64,000 nt of DNA from an uncultured Helicobacteraceae bacterium (GCA_947588965.1 CANQAN010000006.1:43339-107338); one strand, 5' to 3'. Shown: positions 35,460-45,767, numbered from the stretch's first letter. Notes: generated by a model from the sequence alone, not told the origin. Numbers and translations: made by a program.

Positions 35460-37178
35460 ATGCGCAGTGATGTGGTAAAAAAGGGCTATCAAAGAGCCCC
35501 GCATAGAAGTTTGTTGAGGGCTACAGGGCTGGAAGATTCTGACTTTGAGAAGCCTTTTATTGGTGTGGCAAATAGCTATATTGACATTATTCCCGGGCAT
35601 TTTTTCTTAAATCGCTATGCGGAGATTATCAAGGAGGAGATTCGCAAAGCGGGGGGTGTGCCTTTTGAGTTCAATACCATTGGCGTTGATGATGGAATCG
35701 CAATGGGGCATCGCGGGATGCTCTATTCCCTGCCCAGCCGAGAACTCATTGCCGATAGCATTGAAACGGTGATGAATGCACACTCTTTGGATGCGATGAT
35801 TTGCATTCCTAACTGCGACAAAATTGTCCCGGGTATGCTTATGGGCGCACTGCGCGTGAATGTGCCGACAATCTTTGTGAGTGGTGGTCCTATGAGGGCA
35901 GGGAAGCTTGAGGATGGCACGATTTTGGATCTCAATTCCGCATTTGAGGCTGTGGGGGCGTTTGCAGATGGCAAGATGAGTGAGGAAAAACTGCATGAGA
36001 TAGAATGCAAAGCTTGTCCGAGTGGGGGAAGCTGTAGCGGAATGTTTACTGCAAACTCCATGAATACGCTCTGTGAGGCTATGGGTGTGGCATTACCCGG
36101 AAATGGGACGATTCTAGCTCTTAGCAAAGAACGTGAAGAACTTTTACGTACCGCAGCGCGTAGAATCGTAGAGATTACACTTGATACGCAAAAGACAGAG
36201 CAGTTTAGATTCCGCAATATCCTCAATGCAGAGGCTATTCACAACGCCTTTGTCGTGGATATGGCAATGGGTGGTAGTACAAATACGATTTTGCATATGT
36301 TAGCTATCGCAAAAGAAGCAGAAGTTGATTTTAATTTAGAATCCATAAATAAAATCGCACAAAATGTCTCTCATATCGCAAAAATCGCTCCTGCGCTAAG
36401 CAGTGTACATATGGAGGACATCAATCGCGCTGGGGGCGTGAATGCTGTTATGAATGAGGTTGCAAAACGTGACAATAGTACATTGCGCCTTAATGCACTC
36501 ACCATCACGGGTGAGACTTTGGGTGAGCGCATTAAAAATGCACAAATCAAGGATACTAAGATTATCCATACCAATGAAAATGCCTATTCGCCTGTGGGGG
36601 GACTTAAGATTCTCTTTGGGAATCTCGCAAAAGAGGGTGCTGTGCTAAAGGTTGCCGCTGTGGCAGAATCTATGAAAGAGTTTAAGGGACGTGCGATCTG
36701 CTTCAACTCTCAAGACGAGGCGATTAAGGGAATCGCAGGAGGTAAAGTCAAAGCAGGGAATGTCGTAGTGATTCGCTATGAGGGACCAAAAGGGGGTCCG
36801 GGAATGCAAGAGATGCTCAGTCCTACGAGTTTGATTATGGGCATGGGGCTTGGCGAGAGTGTCGCTCTTATCACTGATGGGCGCTTCAGTGGTGCGACAC
36901 GTGGGGCATGCATTGGGCATGTCAGTCCAGAAGCGGCAGAGGGAGGGTTGATTGCCCTCATAGAAGATAATGATGAGATAGAAATTTCTGTGTCAGAAGG
37001 GAGTTTGGAGTTGCTTGTGGATTCTGCGACTTTGGAAGTGCGGAGGAGAAAATGGAGTGAGCAAAATGTAGCTCAAACAATTATGCAGAGCAAAAATATC
37101 ACGAGCAAATGGCTTAAACGTTACTCTTTGCTTGTCTCTAATGCCGCAAATGGTGCGGTGTTAAAGACGGAGTTGTGA
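35460..37178 (+). CDS. ilvD: Dihydroxy-acid dehydratase
   Basis: A 572-aa iron-sulfur enzyme of valine and isoleucine synthesis, converting 2,3-dihydroxy acids to 2-keto acids. Cluster cysteines are in [10 protein letters not shown] and [15 protein letters not shown]; other signatures are [10 protein letters not shown] and [10 protein letters not shown]. The second of two adjacent ATGs (35460, MRSDVV) is chosen for RBS spacing; 35457 is possible. Its presence suggests that branched-chain amino acids can be made from keto-acid precursors. Confidence 0.96.
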   Translation: MRSDVVKKGYQRAPHRSLLRATGLEDSDFEKPFIGVANSYIDIIPGHFFLNRYAEIIKEEIRKAGGVPFEFNTIGVDDGIAMGHRGMLYSLPSRELIADSIETVMNAHSLDAMICIPNCDKIVPGMLMGALRVNVPTIFVSGGPMRAGKLEDGTILDLNSAFEAVGAFADGKMSEEKLHEIECKACPSGGSCSGMFTANSMNTLCEAMGVALPGNGTILALSKEREELLRTAARRIVEITLDTQKTEQFRFRNILNAEAIHNAFVVDMAMGGSTNTILHMLAIAKEAEVDFNLESINKIAQNVSHIAKIAPALSSVHMEDINRAGGVNAVMNEVAKRDNSTLRLNALTITGETLGERIKNAQIKDTKIIHTNENAYSPVGGLKILFGNLAKEGAVLKVAAVAESMKEFKGRAICFNSQDEAIKGIAGGKVKAGNVVVIRYEGPKGGPGMQEMLSPTSLIMGMGLGESVALITDGRFSGATRGACIGHVSPEAAEGGLIALIEDNDEIEISVSEGSLELLVDSATLEVRRRKWSEQNVAQTIMQSKNITSKWLKRYSLLVSNAANGAVLKTEL

Positions 37179-37251
37179 TTTGTGAGGATTGAATTAAACT
37201 AAAGCATTAAAATCATTGTTTGTTGCCTGTTTGCTATTTTAGGGAATGCTT

Positions 37252-38076
37252 ATGATTTGCACAAAACAAAATGCACTTAGGGCGGAGGAATCCACATGTG
37301 CTTATTTTTCTTTTAAGGATTCTTGCCTTTATCAAGCGTCCATTCTTAATAAGCAGTTATTGCAAAAACAAAGCCTTGATTTAATCATCACCTCACCTCC
37401 TTATAATGTGGGCATAGAATATCATTCTAATGCGGATTCTAATGATTATAAAGAATATTTGGAATTTTGCAAAGCTTGGTTGAAAAACTGCTATTTTTGG
37501 GCAAAAGATGGGGCAAGATTTTGTTTGAATATCCCTTTAGATAAAAATAAAGGCGGACAGCAAAGTGTGGGGGCGGATTTAACGCAAATTGCTAAAAAAG
37601 TCGGTTGGAAATACCATAGCACGATTGTTTGGAATGAGGGAAATATTTCAAGACGCACAGCTTGGGGAAGTTGGCTTAGTGCGTCTGCTCCCTATGTTAT
37701 CGCACCTGTGGAACTTATTTTAGTGCTTTATAAAGGAGAATGGAAAAAGAAAATCAAAGGAGAAAATGATATAACAAAGCAAGAATTTATGGCTTGGACA
37801 AATGGATTGTGGAGCTTTAATGGAGAATCTAAAAAACGCATAGGACACCCTGCGCCCTTTCCTAGAGAATTGCCTAAAAGATGCATCAAACTTTTTTCTT
37901 TTGTCGGTGATGTGGTGTGTGATCCTTTTAGTGGAAGCGGGACAACAATGATAGAAGCCTATCTTAATCAACGCAAATTTATAGGCATAGAACTTGATAA
38001 AAGTTATTGTGAGCTTTCAAAAAAGAGATTTTTAGAGTTGATTCAAAAGGAGAAAGGATTATTTGATGAGCAATAA
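37252..38076 (+). CDS. DNA methyltransferase (SPPY class) of a Type II system
   Basis: A ~274-aa site-specific methyltransferase. Catalytic motif IV is TSPPYN near the N-terminus, and the SAM-binding motif I DPFSGSGTT is near the C-terminus, so the order is that of the beta class, which modifies adenine N6 or cytosine N4. The start at 37252 has AGGGA 6 bases upstream; an ATG at 37246 lies too close to that RBS. Its end overlaps the HNH nuclease start by 11 bases, marking a restriction-modification pair. Target sequence unknown. Confidence 0.88.
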   Translation: MICTKQNALRAEESTCAYFSFKDSCLYQASILNKQLLQKQSLDLIITSPPYNVGIEYHSNADSNDYKEYLEFCKAWLKNCYFWAKDGARFCLNIPLDKNKGGQQSVGADLTQIAKKVGWKYHSTIVWNEGNISRRTAWGSWLSASAPYVIAPVELILVLYKGEWKKKIKGENDITKQEFMAWTNGLWSFNGESKKRIGHPAPFPRELPKRCIKLFSFVGDVVCDPFSGSGTTMIEAYLNQRKFIGIELDKSYCELSKKRFLELIQKEKGLFDEQ

Positions 38077-38649
38077 AGTCAGCTCACAGCTTGATTTAAT
38101 TATGGAATTTTTCAAGGCAAATCCAAATAGGGACATTGCTCACCCTGAAGTTGTTGATTGGGTGGTTAAAGAATGGAAAAATCGCACTGGAAAGGTTTTT
38201 AGAGACCCGGATAGAGGAATAAGAAGTTTGCATCAAAAGGGTTATTTGCAAAAAATTGCAAAAGGAGTGTATCGCTATGATCCTCATTTTGTCATCTTAA
38301 GAGAGGATTTAGAGGATTTTACTCCAAATTTAAAAAGACAAATTTTAGAACGTGATAATTATAGTTGCGTTATATGTGGAATGGGCAAAAAAGAAGGAGT
38401 AGAACTTCATATTGATCATATCAAACCTAAAGATTTAGGTGGCACACTAGAAAATGGACAAACATTATGCTCTCAACATAATTTTTAAAGAAAAATTTAA
38501 AACAAACTCAAACGGGTAAGAAAATGTTTATACGCATGTTAGAAAGTGCTAAGAGTGCTAACGAAAAAGCATTGATAGACTTCTTAGAGGAAGTGTTAGA
38601 GGTTTATGAAAAGCACAATATCAATGGGCATATTGTGTGGAAAAAATAA
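38066..38649 (+). pseudogene. HNH restriction endonuclease, frameshifted near the C-terminus
   Basis: The open part (38066-38488, 140 aa) has a helical or winged N-terminal half and an HNH core: CVICG, HIDHIKPKD, then ENGQTLCSQHNF. It stops right after the last HN residue at TAA. One extra T in the T5 run (38482-38486) would continue the frame through LKKNLKQTQTGKK to a stop at 38649, adding 54 residues. So the gene is broken by a one-base deletion, a slippage event, or an assembly error. The core ligands survive, so partial activity cannot be ruled out. ATG 38066 has AGGAGAAAGG upstream. Confidence 0.8.
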
Positions 38650-38726
38650 ATTTTGATTTATAATGAGTTAAAATTCTGCAAGGATTTTAGAGATAAAAGT
38701 GAGTTTTATAGAGCTAAAGGGGAACA

Positions 38727-39593
38727 ATGCTTTATTATAAATCTCCTCTACGTTATCCCGGTGGAAAGTCAAGGGCGCTTAGGTTTTTAAAAGACTTTTT
38801 TCCTAAGGATTTTAAAGAATACAGAGAGCCTTTTTTCGGCGGGGGAAGTGTTGGAATCTATCTTTTTCAAGAACTCTATCAAAGGGATTCTATTTTCTGT
38901 CCTAATCCTTGTGAAGTCAAATTTTTTGCTAATGATTTAAATTATGATGTGTATTGTTTTTGGCAGGTTTTAAAGGTGCAAAATGAGGAGATGATTAATG
39001 AAATTTGTCAAATCAAAGAACGTTTTAAAAATGGCAGGGATCTTTATGAAAACTTGCTTGAGCGCAGAAATTGTGAGTTGAGTGATTTTCAAAGGGCTGT
39101 GGATTTTTTCATACTCAATCGTATCACTTTTTCGGGCGTGGTTGATTGTGGGGGATATTCTCAAAAGGCTTTTGAATCCCGCTTCACACAAAGCTCTATT
39201 GAGAGATTACGCACAATTTGTGAGGTGATTAAAAACTTTCATTTTAGTGCGGAGGATTATGCTGTATTACTAGAAAAAGAGGGGGAGAGCGTTTTTGTTT
39301 TCTTAGACCCGCCCTATTTTAGCGTGATGGGTTCAAAACTCTATGGCAAAAAGGGCGATTTGCATAGGAATTTTGATCATCAAAGATTATGCGAGAAGCT
39401 CAAAAAGACACAACATAAATTTTTATTAACCTATGATGATAGTGATTTTATAAGAGAGCTTTATAGGGACTTTTATATACAAGAGTGGAATCTGCAATAT
39501 GGCATGAATAATTTTAAGCGAGAAAAGGCTAATATGGGCAAAGAACTTTTGATTAGCAATGATAAATTAACTCATGATAAGATTAAAAAATGA
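38727..39593 (+). CDS. Dam-family adenine-N6 DNA methyltransferase of the same Type II system
   Basis: A 288-aa alpha-class (D12) methyltransferase: motif X PLRYPGGKSR, motif I FFGGGSVG, motif IV LDPPYFS. It follows the frameshifted HNH nuclease by 77 bases with RBS AAAGGGGAA. A second methyltransferase of a different class beside one endonuclease is typical of Type IIS systems, whose asymmetric targets need one enzyme per strand. It appears intact and would protect DNA even if the nuclease is off. Confidence 0.9.
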   Translation: MLYYKSPLRYPGGKSRALRFLKDFFPKDFKEYREPFFGGGSVGIYLFQELYQRDSIFCPNPCEVKFFANDLNYDVYCFWQVLKVQNEEMINEICQIKERFKNGRDLYENLLERRNCELSDFQRAVDFFILNRITFSGVVDCGGYSQKAFESRFTQSSIERLRTICEVIKNFHFSAEDYAVLLEKEGESVFVFLDPPYFSVMGSKLYGKKGDLHRNFDHQRLCEKLKKTQHKFLLTYDDSDFIRELYRDFYIQEWNLQYGMNNFKREKANMGKELLISNDKLTHDKIKK

Positions 39594-39730
39594 GGGAACA
39601 ATTAAAAAAGAGGAGCGAAAAATTTATAGTTTTGTGCCAATGAAATCCTAAGGCTTGATTTTGAATCCAAAGGATTTGTTCTGTGAAAGACAAAAGCCTA
39701 AAATAATTGCGAGGATTTTGAAGGGATTAG

Positions 39731-39821
39731 TGGCGGACAGAGAGAGATTCGAACTCTCGGTAATCTTGCGACTACGCATCCTTAGCAGGGATGTGGTTTC
39801 AGCCAACTCACCCATCTGTCC
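39731..39821 (-). tRNA. tRNA-Ser (anticodon GCT)
   Basis: A 91-base minus-strand tRNA with a long variable arm. Acceptor GGACAGA pairs with TCTGTCC, the anticodon loop is CTGCTAA (GCT, decoding AGC/AGT), the T-arm is GTTCGAATC, and CCA is encoded. Confidence 0.95.
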
Positions 39822-39837
39822 AAGACAAAAGAGAATA

Positions 39838-39843
39838 ATTGTA
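39838..39843 (-). promoter_or_regulatory. -10 element of the tRNA-Ser gene
   Basis: TACAAT on the minus strand, 16 bases before the tRNA 5' end. Confidence 0.4.
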
Positions 39844-39909
39844 GCTTGATTTATGTAAAACAGAACTTAAAGCAAGGCTTCTTCGCGTATTGATCGTCTG
39901 TTGATTTTG

Positions 39910-40980
39910 CTATTCTATGCCGCTTTTAAGCAGGGCTTGTGTTTGAAAAAAGGTTATGATGGGGTTAATCACTGCATCTAGATTGCCATTGAGCATGATT
40001 TCTTCTAGATTATAGAGTGTCAAGCCGACACGATGATCTGTGAGGCGGTTTTGTGGATAATTATAAGTGCGGATTTTCTCGCTTCTGTCACCGCTTCCGA
40101 CTTGATTCTTGCGTGTCTCTGCATTCTGTTCCATTTGTGCTTGTAATTCCATTTCATAGATTCTAGCCCTTAAGATTTTCAAGGCTTTGTCTTTGTTTTT
40201 GTGCTGTGATTTTTCATCTTGCATAGACACGCTAATGCCCGTTGGAACATGCGTGATGCGCACGGCAGAATCCGTTGTATTGACGCACTGCCCACCATGC
40301 CCACCTGCGCGAAAAACTTCAATGCGCAAATCATTAGGATTGATTGCGACCTCCACTTCATCAACTTCGGGCATAATCGCAACGGTAATGGCTGAAGTGT
40401 GGATTCTACCCTGTGATTCTGTCTCGGGAACTCTTTGGACGCGGTGTGTGCCTCCTTCGTATTTGAGTTTAGAATACGCCCCCTTGCCTTTCACAAGAGC
40501 AATGATTTCTTTGTATCCACCGACATTATTTTCACTTGAACTTATGATTTCTACTTTCCAACCTTGTGAATCCGCATAGCGTACATATGTGCGGAACAAA
40601 TCCCCAACAAAGATTCCTGCTTCATCGCCTCCTGTCCCTGCGCGTAATTCCAAATAAATGTTTTTGTCATCATTGGGATCTTTGGGGAGTAGTAAGAGTT
40701 TAATCTCGGATTCTAGGGCTTCATTTTGGGATTCTGCAAGTTTTATTTCTTCTTTTGCTAACTCCCCTAACTCTTTATCATCAAGTAAGGCTCTGTTTTC
40801 TTCTATATTTTCTAGATTTTTGAGGTATTGCTTGGATTTTGCGACAAGCTCTTCTAGATTGCTCTGCTCCTTGCTTAATGTTGCAATTTGCTGGACATCG
40901 TTTAATATATCGGGACTTACAAGCAATCGGCTGATTTCATCATAACGTTGGATAAAAGGCTGCAGCTTGTCGGCTAACAT
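39910..40980 (-). CDS. prfA: Peptide chain release factor 1
   Basis: A 356-aa class I release factor recognising UAA and UAG. The GGQ catalytic loop is GGHGGQCVN. The stop-codon anticodon-like segment is in the domain-2 region before it. An in-frame TTG one codon upstream (40983) is an unlikely start; the ATG at 40980 has AAGG at good distance. It follows rpsT on the same strand, as in H. pylori. Confidence 0.96.
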   Translation of the reverse strand: MLADKLQPFIQRYDEISRLLVSPDILNDVQQIATLSKEQSNLEELVAKSKQYLKNLENIEENRALLDDKELGELAKEEIKLAESQNEALESEIKLLLLPKDPNDDKNIYLELRAGTGGDEAGIFVGDLFRTYVRYADSQGWKVEIISSSENNVGGYKEIIALVKGKGAYSKLKYEGGTHRVQRVPETESQGRIHTSAITVAIMPEVDEVEVAINPNDLRIEVFRAGGHGGQCVNTTDSAVRITHVPTGISVSMQDEKSQHKNKDKALKILRARIYEMELQAQMEQNAETRKNQVGSGDRSEKIRTYNYPQNRLTDHRVGLTLYNLEEIMLNGNLDAVINPIITFFQTQALLKSGIE

Positions 40981-41007
40981 CAAAAAGACCTTAAAGGCAC
41001 TTACAAA

Positions 41008-41277
41008 CTATGCGTGAGCGAGTTTTTTCACAGAAGCGTTGAGTCGGCTCACCTTTCTTGCGGCGGTGTTTTTTGTCAAAATTCCCTTGCTGACATAGCT
41101 GTGAAAATTCTGATTGACTTGCTTGAGGAGTTCTTGTGCTTTGTCAAGTTCTTTGGCTTCAATGGCCTCATTTAACGCTCTTGTCATATTTTTGATTCTT
41201 GTTTTATAGTAGCGATTCCTCTCTGTGCGCTTTTTTGTCTGACGAATGCGTTTTTCTGCTGATTTGTGATTTGCCAT
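41008..41277 (-). CDS. rpsT: 30S ribosomal protein S20
   Basis: An 89-aa basic protein beginning [16 protein letters not shown], with the helical-bundle S20 pattern and ending VKKLAHA. It binds 16S rRNA. First gene of an rpsT-prfA operon, divergent from glmM. Confidence 0.97.
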   Translation of the reverse strand: MANHKSAEKRIRQTKKRTERNRYYKTRIKNMTRALNEAIEAKELDKAQELLKQVNQNFHSYVSKGILTKNTAARKVSRLNASVKKLAHA

Positions 41278-41359
41278 AGAGTGTTAATCCTTTTATAAAA
41301 AATTTTAGGCTAAGATTCTACTTGAATTTTTATTAAAAGCAAATAAAAAAGGCACAATA

Positions 41360-42697
41360 ATGAAGTTGTTTGGAACAGATGGTGTAAGAGGTGAAGCTGG
41401 TGTGAAATTGGACGCATTTTGCGCATTGAAACTCGGAATTGCGGCGGGGATTTATTATGCAGAATGCGCTAAGACAAACAAGATTCTTGTCGGGAAAGAC
41501 ACAAGGCGCAGTGGATATATGCTTGAAAATGCTCTTGTGAGCGGACTTACAGCTGTGGGTTATGCGGTGATACAAATTGGACCCATGCCAACACCTGCAA
41601 TTGCGTATTTGACAGAAGACATGCGTTGTGATGGGGGGATTATGGTGAGCGCAAGTCATAACCCCTTTATGGATAATGGCATTAAGTTTTTTGGACGCAG
41701 TGGATACAAGATTGACGAGCAAGATGAGGAAAAAATTGAGGCGATTTATCATGATTTGGAACTCTTAGAAAATGCTCAAAAATGTGGCAAAGAAATTGGT
41801 TCTAGTAAGCGCATTGACGATGTTGTAGGACGTTACATTGTACACATTAAGAATTCTTTTCCTAAAAATCTCTCGCTCTATGGTGTACGCGTGGTGCTTG
41901 ATTGTGCAAATGGTGCGGCTTATAAGGTTGCGCCAACGATCTTTAGTGAGCTTGGCGCGGAAGTTTTTGTGATTAATGATGAGCCTAATGGATTTAATAT
42001 CAATGAAAATTGTGGTGCGACACAGCCCTTGATGCTGCAAGAAGAAGTGCGACGCGTACGCGCAGACATTGGTTTTGCGCTTGATGGGGATGCCGATAGG
42101 CTCGTGGTTGTTGATGAAAAGGGTGAGGTTGTGCATGGGGACAAACTCATTGGTGTCCTTGCGCTTGCTGCAAAAGAATCCAAAATGCTTAAAAACAACG
42201 CAGTTGTCGCAACGATTATGAGTAATTATGCGCTAGAGGAATTTCTCAAATCTCATGGAATCGCATTAGTGCGTTCTCAAGTTGGCGACAAATATGTCTT
42301 AGAGGAAATGTTGCAAAAAGATTTGAATTTTGGAGGAGAACAGAGTGGGCATATTATCTTTAGCGATTTTGCTAAGACGGGTGATGGATTGGTGAGTGCC
42401 TTGCAAACAATGGCTTATATCTTAAAGACTCAAAAAAGCGCGTCTGAAGCTCTTAATTGCTTTGAACTCTATCCGCAGATCCTCAAAAATCTCAATGTCA
42501 ATTCTAAACCCGCTTTGGAATCCTTAGAGGATTATCAAGCCTTTCTCAAAGGCATTCAATCCAAAAAAGTGCGCCATTTAATCCGCTACAGCGGGACAGA
42601 AAATAAATTGCGGATTCTGCTAGAGGGCAAAGACGGTAAGCAGTTAGAAAAAATCATGCAAGAATGTGAGCAGTACTTCAAGGGCAAGATTTGCTAG
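41360..42697 (+). CDS. glmM: Phosphoglucosamine mutase
   Basis: A 445-aa enzyme converting glucosamine-6-phosphate to glucosamine-1-phosphate for peptidoglycan and LPS. The phosphoserine loop is VSASHNP, the metal loop DGDADR, the sugar loop GEQSGH, and the phosphate-binding RYSGTENK. Its final bases overlap the lspA start. Confidence 0.97.
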   Translation: MKLFGTDGVRGEAGVKLDAFCALKLGIAAGIYYAECAKTNKILVGKDTRRSGYMLENALVSGLTAVGYAVIQIGPMPTPAIAYLTEDMRCDGGIMVSASHNPFMDNGIKFFGRSGYKIDEQDEEKIEAIYHDLELLENAQKCGKEIGSSKRIDDVVGRYIVHIKNSFPKNLSLYGVRVVLDCANGAAYKVAPTIFSELGAEVFVINDEPNGFNINENCGATQPLMLQEEVRRVRADIGFALDGDADRLVVVDEKGEVVHGDKLIGVLALAAKESKMLKNNAVVATIMSNYALEEFLKSHGIALVRSQVGDKYVLEEMLQKDLNFGGEQSGHIIFSDFAKTGDGLVSALQTMAYILKTQKSASEALNCFELYPQILKNLNVNSKPALESLEDYQAFLKGIQSKKVRHLIRYSGTENKLRILLEGKDGKQLEKIMQECEQYFKGKIC

Positions 42698-43179
42698 AGG
42701 AACTAAGAGCGCAATCCAAAAAGACATGGATGCTCTTTTTTTGTGCTTTGGGCGTTGTTTTTGTCATTGATCAAGGCATTAAGTGGTATTTCGTACTTGA
42801 GGGCTATCAGCAGGGTGATTTGATTTATGAGACTCCTGTAATTTCACTTTTGTTTGTCTATAACAAGGGCGTTGCTTTCTCACTCTTTGCTTTTTTGCAA
42901 GAGTGGCTTAAGTATTTGCAGATTTTGTTGCTTGTTTTAGTGTTTGTATATCTTTGCAAACAGCGCGAGATTTTAAGGGAATATGCCTTTGCAATTGGCG
43001 TGATTTTTGGTGCTGGAATCTCTAATATTTTGGATCGTTTCATTCATCAAGGTGTTGTGGATTATATTTTTTGGCATTATCAATTTGAATTTGCGATTTT
43101 TAACTTTGCTGATGTGATGATAAATTGTGGTGTTGCGATAATTCTTATAACAATTCTTTTGAAGAAAAAAAGGACTTAG
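42691..43179 (+). CDS. lspA: Lipoprotein signal peptidase (signal peptidase II)
   Basis: A 162-aa membrane aspartyl protease that removes signal peptides from prolipoproteins. Four membrane helices are visible, and the catalytic aspartates are in SNILDR and FNFADV. A TTG start at 42691 overlaps the glmM stop and has AAGGG upstream; an ATG at 42730 is an alternative that would still keep the first helix. Confidence 0.93.
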   Translation: MLEELRAQSKKTWMLFFCALGVVFVIDQGIKWYFVLEGYQQGDLIYETPVISLLFVYNKGVAFSLFAFLQEWLKYLQILLLVLVFVYLCKQREILREYAFAIGVIFGAGISNILDRFIHQGVVDYIFWHYQFEFAIFNFADVMINCGVAIILITILLKKKRT

Positions 43180-43239
43180 CTGCACTTGTATTCTTGATGA
43201 TTTGCAGACTCTTTGCTTAATATAAAATTAACAATACAC

Positions 43240-43248
43240 TGCTACAAT
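43240..43248 (+). promoter_or_regulatory. Extended -10 promoter of the cytochrome cluster
   Basis: TGC-TACAAT, 32 bases before the first cytochrome gene; the surrounding 14 bases are identical to those at 8291-8304. Confidence 0.5.
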
Positions 43249-43279
43249 TTGCGCTCAATCCATCTCAAGGAGAGCAAAA

Positions 43280-43702
43280 ATGAAAAAAAGTTTCTTTCTG
43301 CTAGGATTCTGCCTTTTGTTTGCAGGAGTGAGTTTTGCGGATTTTAATGCAGAAATGCAGAGCTACATAGAAGAGCTTAAAAATGAAGCTAAGGCAGAAA
43401 ATGCAGATTTTAGCGATTTTGATGCACAAAGGGGGGCGATGATTTTTAGCACAAAACACAGGGGCAAAAATGACACTCTCATTTCATGTCAGAGTTGTCA
43501 TAGTGAGGATTTAAAGGCAAGTTCTGTGAATGTTTTCACTAATAAAACCTTAGAGCCTCTAGCCCCAAGCGTGAATCCTAAACGTCTCAGTGATGTCAAA
43601 GAAGTGAAAAAATGGCTCAAGCGCAATTTTAAAGATGTTTTTTTGCGTGAGGGAAGTGCGCAAGAAAAAGGCGATGTGCTGTATTATCTCATCGCACAAT
43701 AA
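43280..43702 (+). CDS. Monoheme cytochrome c, SHP-like (DUF1924)
   Basis: A 140-aa periplasmic protein with a signal peptide (cleavage near SFA-D, residue ~20) and one heme motif CQSCH. The sequence after it (NKTLEPLAPSVNPKRLSD, VKKWLKRNFKDV) fits the DUF1924/SHP family, whose founding Rhodobacter member has an Asn-ligated heme that can bind O2 or NO. First of three cytochrome genes with 12 bases to the next. RBS AAGGAGAG. Confidence 0.8.
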   Translation: MKKSFFLLGFCLLFAGVSFADFNAEMQSYIEELKNEAKAENADFSDFDAQRGAMIFSTKHRGKNDTLISCQSCHSEDLKASSVNVFTNKTLEPLAPSVNPKRLSDVKEVKKWLKRNFKDVFLREGSAQEKGDVLYYLIAQ

Positions 43703-43714
43703 AAGGAGTGTGGT

Positions 43715-44233
43715 ATGAAAAAGAATTTTATTTTGGCTTTGCTTATGCTTTGTGTTGCAGTTCATGTTTATGCGAAGAGCGCAAAGGGTCCCGAGATTAA
43801 ACCTGTGGATAATGAACTCTATAAAAAAGAGTGTGCGAGTTGTCATTTTGGCTATCAACCCGGATTGTTGCCGAGTGCGTCTTGGCAGTATATTATGGAT
43901 AATCTTGCAACACATTATGGCACGGATGCGAGTTTAGAAAAAGAGGAGATTGCAGAGATTACAAAATATCTCTTGGATAATGCGAGTGAAAAAGCCATGC
44001 AATATCGTCGCAGTGCGAAGCTCACAAGATCAATGGAGCCTAATGTCCTCTACACTTCTATTGCGCAAATCCCCTATCACAAGAAGAAGCACAGAGAACT
44101 CAAAGAATGGATGGTGACACAAAAAGAAGTCGGAAATATCGTACGTTGCGCCGCTTGTCATACAAAGGCTGATGAGGGAGTCTTCCAAAAGAAAACGGTT
44201 GAGATTCCAAACTATGGGAAATGGCGTGATTAA
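43715..44233 (+). CDS. Diheme cytochrome c (DHC-like)
   Basis: A 172-aa periplasmic protein with a signal peptide (residues 1-20) and two CxxCH motifs, CASCH and CAACH. The layout CxSCHxxYxPxLLPxxxW...DDAS matches diheme cytochromes that donate electrons to SHP. It is clearly related to the C-terminal domain of the next gene, so a duplication occurred in this cluster. Its stop lies about 20 bases inside the following gene. Confidence 0.85.
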   Translation: MKKNFILALLMLCVAVHVYAKSAKGPEIKPVDNELYKKECASCHFGYQPGLLPSASWQYIMDNLATHYGTDASLEKEEIAEITKYLLDNASEKAMQYRRSAKLTRSMEPNVLYTSIAQIPYHKKKHRELKEWMVTQKEVGNIVRCAACHTKADEGVFQKKTVEIPNYGKWRD

Positions 44234-45344
44234 GAGCTATATTTGGACTTTTACCAATCGCTTTTTACATTTTGTTTTAATTTTGAGCTTCGCGCTCTCT
44301 TATTTATTTGCTAAACTGGAGGGATTCCTGTCCCTCCACTTTTTCTTTGGAATCCTCTTTGGTGTAGCGGTTTTGTTGCGCATCATTTGGGGGTTTGTTG
44401 GTACGAAATATTCACGTTTTTGTGATTTTGAGTGGCGCGGAGTTTTTGATTATTTCAAAAGCATTCTAACGCACAAATCTCACCATTTTATCGGGCATAA
44501 TCCCGCTTCTAGTATCGCCATTGTCCTTATGTTGATTTTAGGATTATTCACGGTTTTTTGTGGATTTTTGCAATGTGGAGCAGAAGAGGGCAAGGGAGTT
44601 TTTGGATTTCTATTTTATCAATACAGCATTTTTGAGCCTTTTGGTGCGCTTCATAAGAATCTTGCCAATGTACTTTTAGTTGTTGTAGGGATTCATATTT
44701 GCGGGAGTTTAGTGGATAAATTTCTTCACAGAGGGACAGCGATAGACTCTATGATAAGTGGCTATAAATTCACACAAATAAATGTAAGTGTTTCCTTGAA
44801 TCGCACACAAAGAATTGTGTCTTATGGCTTTTTTGGATTCTTGTTTTTGTGCGGAGTTGTTTTACTTTTGCCTAAGAATCCGATTTTACAAACAATTCCG
44901 CAAGATTCTTTTATACAGGATTCAGAGAAGTATAATGCAGAAGTCTATCGGCAAGAGTGTGGCAGTTGCCACATCGCGTATGCTCCCTACTTACTCCCAA
45001 AAACCGCTTGGAATCTTATGATGGAGGATTTAGAAAATCATTTTGGAGATGATGCAAGTTTGGAGGAAGAAGATCATAAGGTCATTGCAGAATTCCTTGC
45101 ACACTATGCAAGTGATACTGTGGATACAAAGTTTTATTCTGTCATTCCAAAGGATTCTCAACAAATGGCCATCACAAAATATCCCTACTGGGAAAGGGCG
45201 CACAAAGGGCTTGATTCAAAGATTTTTAAAACGTCTGCAATTAAGAGTGCGTCAAATTGTCAAATGTGCCATAATGACGCAGAAAAGGGACTTTTCTCTA
45301 AAGAAGCGATTTTTTATGACAAGCTCAAAGGGCTTTCTCCCTAG
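44214..45344 (+). CDS. Cytochrome b561-type membrane protein fused to a diheme cytochrome c domain
   Basis: A ~376-aa protein. The first ~210 residues contain four membrane helices with histidines of a di-heme b561-type cytochrome (FLHFVLILS, ILTHKSHHFIGHNPAS, VVVGIHICGS). A fifth hydrophobic stretch leads to a periplasmic domain with CGSCH and CQMCH, homologous to the preceding diheme cytochrome. It probably takes electrons from the quinol pool and passes them to the two soluble cytochromes. The start is uncertain: ATG 44214 or GTG 44226; both overlap the upstream stop. Confidence 0.82.
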   Translation: MGNGVIKSYIWTFTNRFLHFVLILSFALSYLFAKLEGFLSLHFFFGILFGVAVLLRIIWGFVGTKYSRFCDFEWRGVFDYFKSILTHKSHHFIGHNPASSIAIVLMLILGLFTVFCGFLQCGAEEGKGVFGFLFYQYSIFEPFGALHKNLANVLLVVVGIHICGSLVDKFLHRGTAIDSMISGYKFTQINVSVSLNRTQRIVSYGFFGFLFLCGVVLLLPKNPILQTIPQDSFIQDSEKYNAEVYRQECGSCHIAYAPYLLPKTAWNLMMEDLENHFGDDASLEEEDHKVIAEFLAHYASDTVDTKFYSVIPKDSQQMAITKYPYWERAHKGLDSKIFKTSAIKSASNCQMCHNDAEKGLFSKEAIFYDKLKGLSP

Positions 45345-45442
45345 TTCTTTAGCGCAAACATTGCAAAATCGCGCAAAACTTAGAATCTTAAGGTGGTTTA
45401 GTATTTTTTAAAATAAAATTGATTAGAATTCCTTAAAACTTT

Positions 45443-45518
45443 GGTCGCGTAGCTCAGTTGGTAGAGCACTACCTTGACATGGTAGTGGTCGCTGGTTCGA
45501 GTCCAGTCGTGGCCACCA
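45443..45518 (+). tRNA. tRNA-Val (anticodon GAC)
   Basis: A 76-base plus-strand tRNA: acceptor GGTCGCG pairs with CGTGGCC (with a wobble), the D-arm contains AGCTCAG, the anticodon loop TTGACAT gives GAC, the T-arm is GGTTCGAGTCC, and CCA is encoded. The 249 bases between it and htpG are AT-rich; apart from the htpG promoter no feature was found there. Confidence 0.95.
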
Positions 45519-45734
45519 CTCAAGCTTTTCTCAAGTTTGAAGTTTGTAATCTTTTGATTAACTTCTTTTAATTCCTATTCACCGCGCTTTTGTTATTAAC
45601 TTTACAAATCATTTTGCAAAATCTAAGAAAATATATATGCCAATTTATTGATTCACACTCCATTAATTTTATATTAATAAGCTAAAATAACTTGATATTA
45701 ATGATATAAACTTTATTGTTTTTTGTAAAAAATT

Positions 45735-45743
45735 TGCTATAAT
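45735..45743 (+). promoter_or_regulatory. Extended -10 promoter of htpG
   Basis: TGC-TATAAT is a consensus extended -10, 25 bases before the ATG; RBS AAAAGGAG. No convincing CIRCE or HspR inverted repeat was found. Confidence 0.65.
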
Positions 45744-45767
45744 GCGCAAAAAATAAAAGGAGTTACT

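Noticed and set aside
37232..37240. TGC-TATTTT before the first Type II methyltransferase as a promoter
   Set aside because: It would place the start site almost at the first ATG; the -10 match is poor and the case is undecided.
45519..45734. Possible heat-shock operator (CIRCE or HspR-type repeat) upstream of htpG
   Set aside because: Only direct repeats of CTCAAG and short AT palindromes were found; no inverted repeat of the required form.
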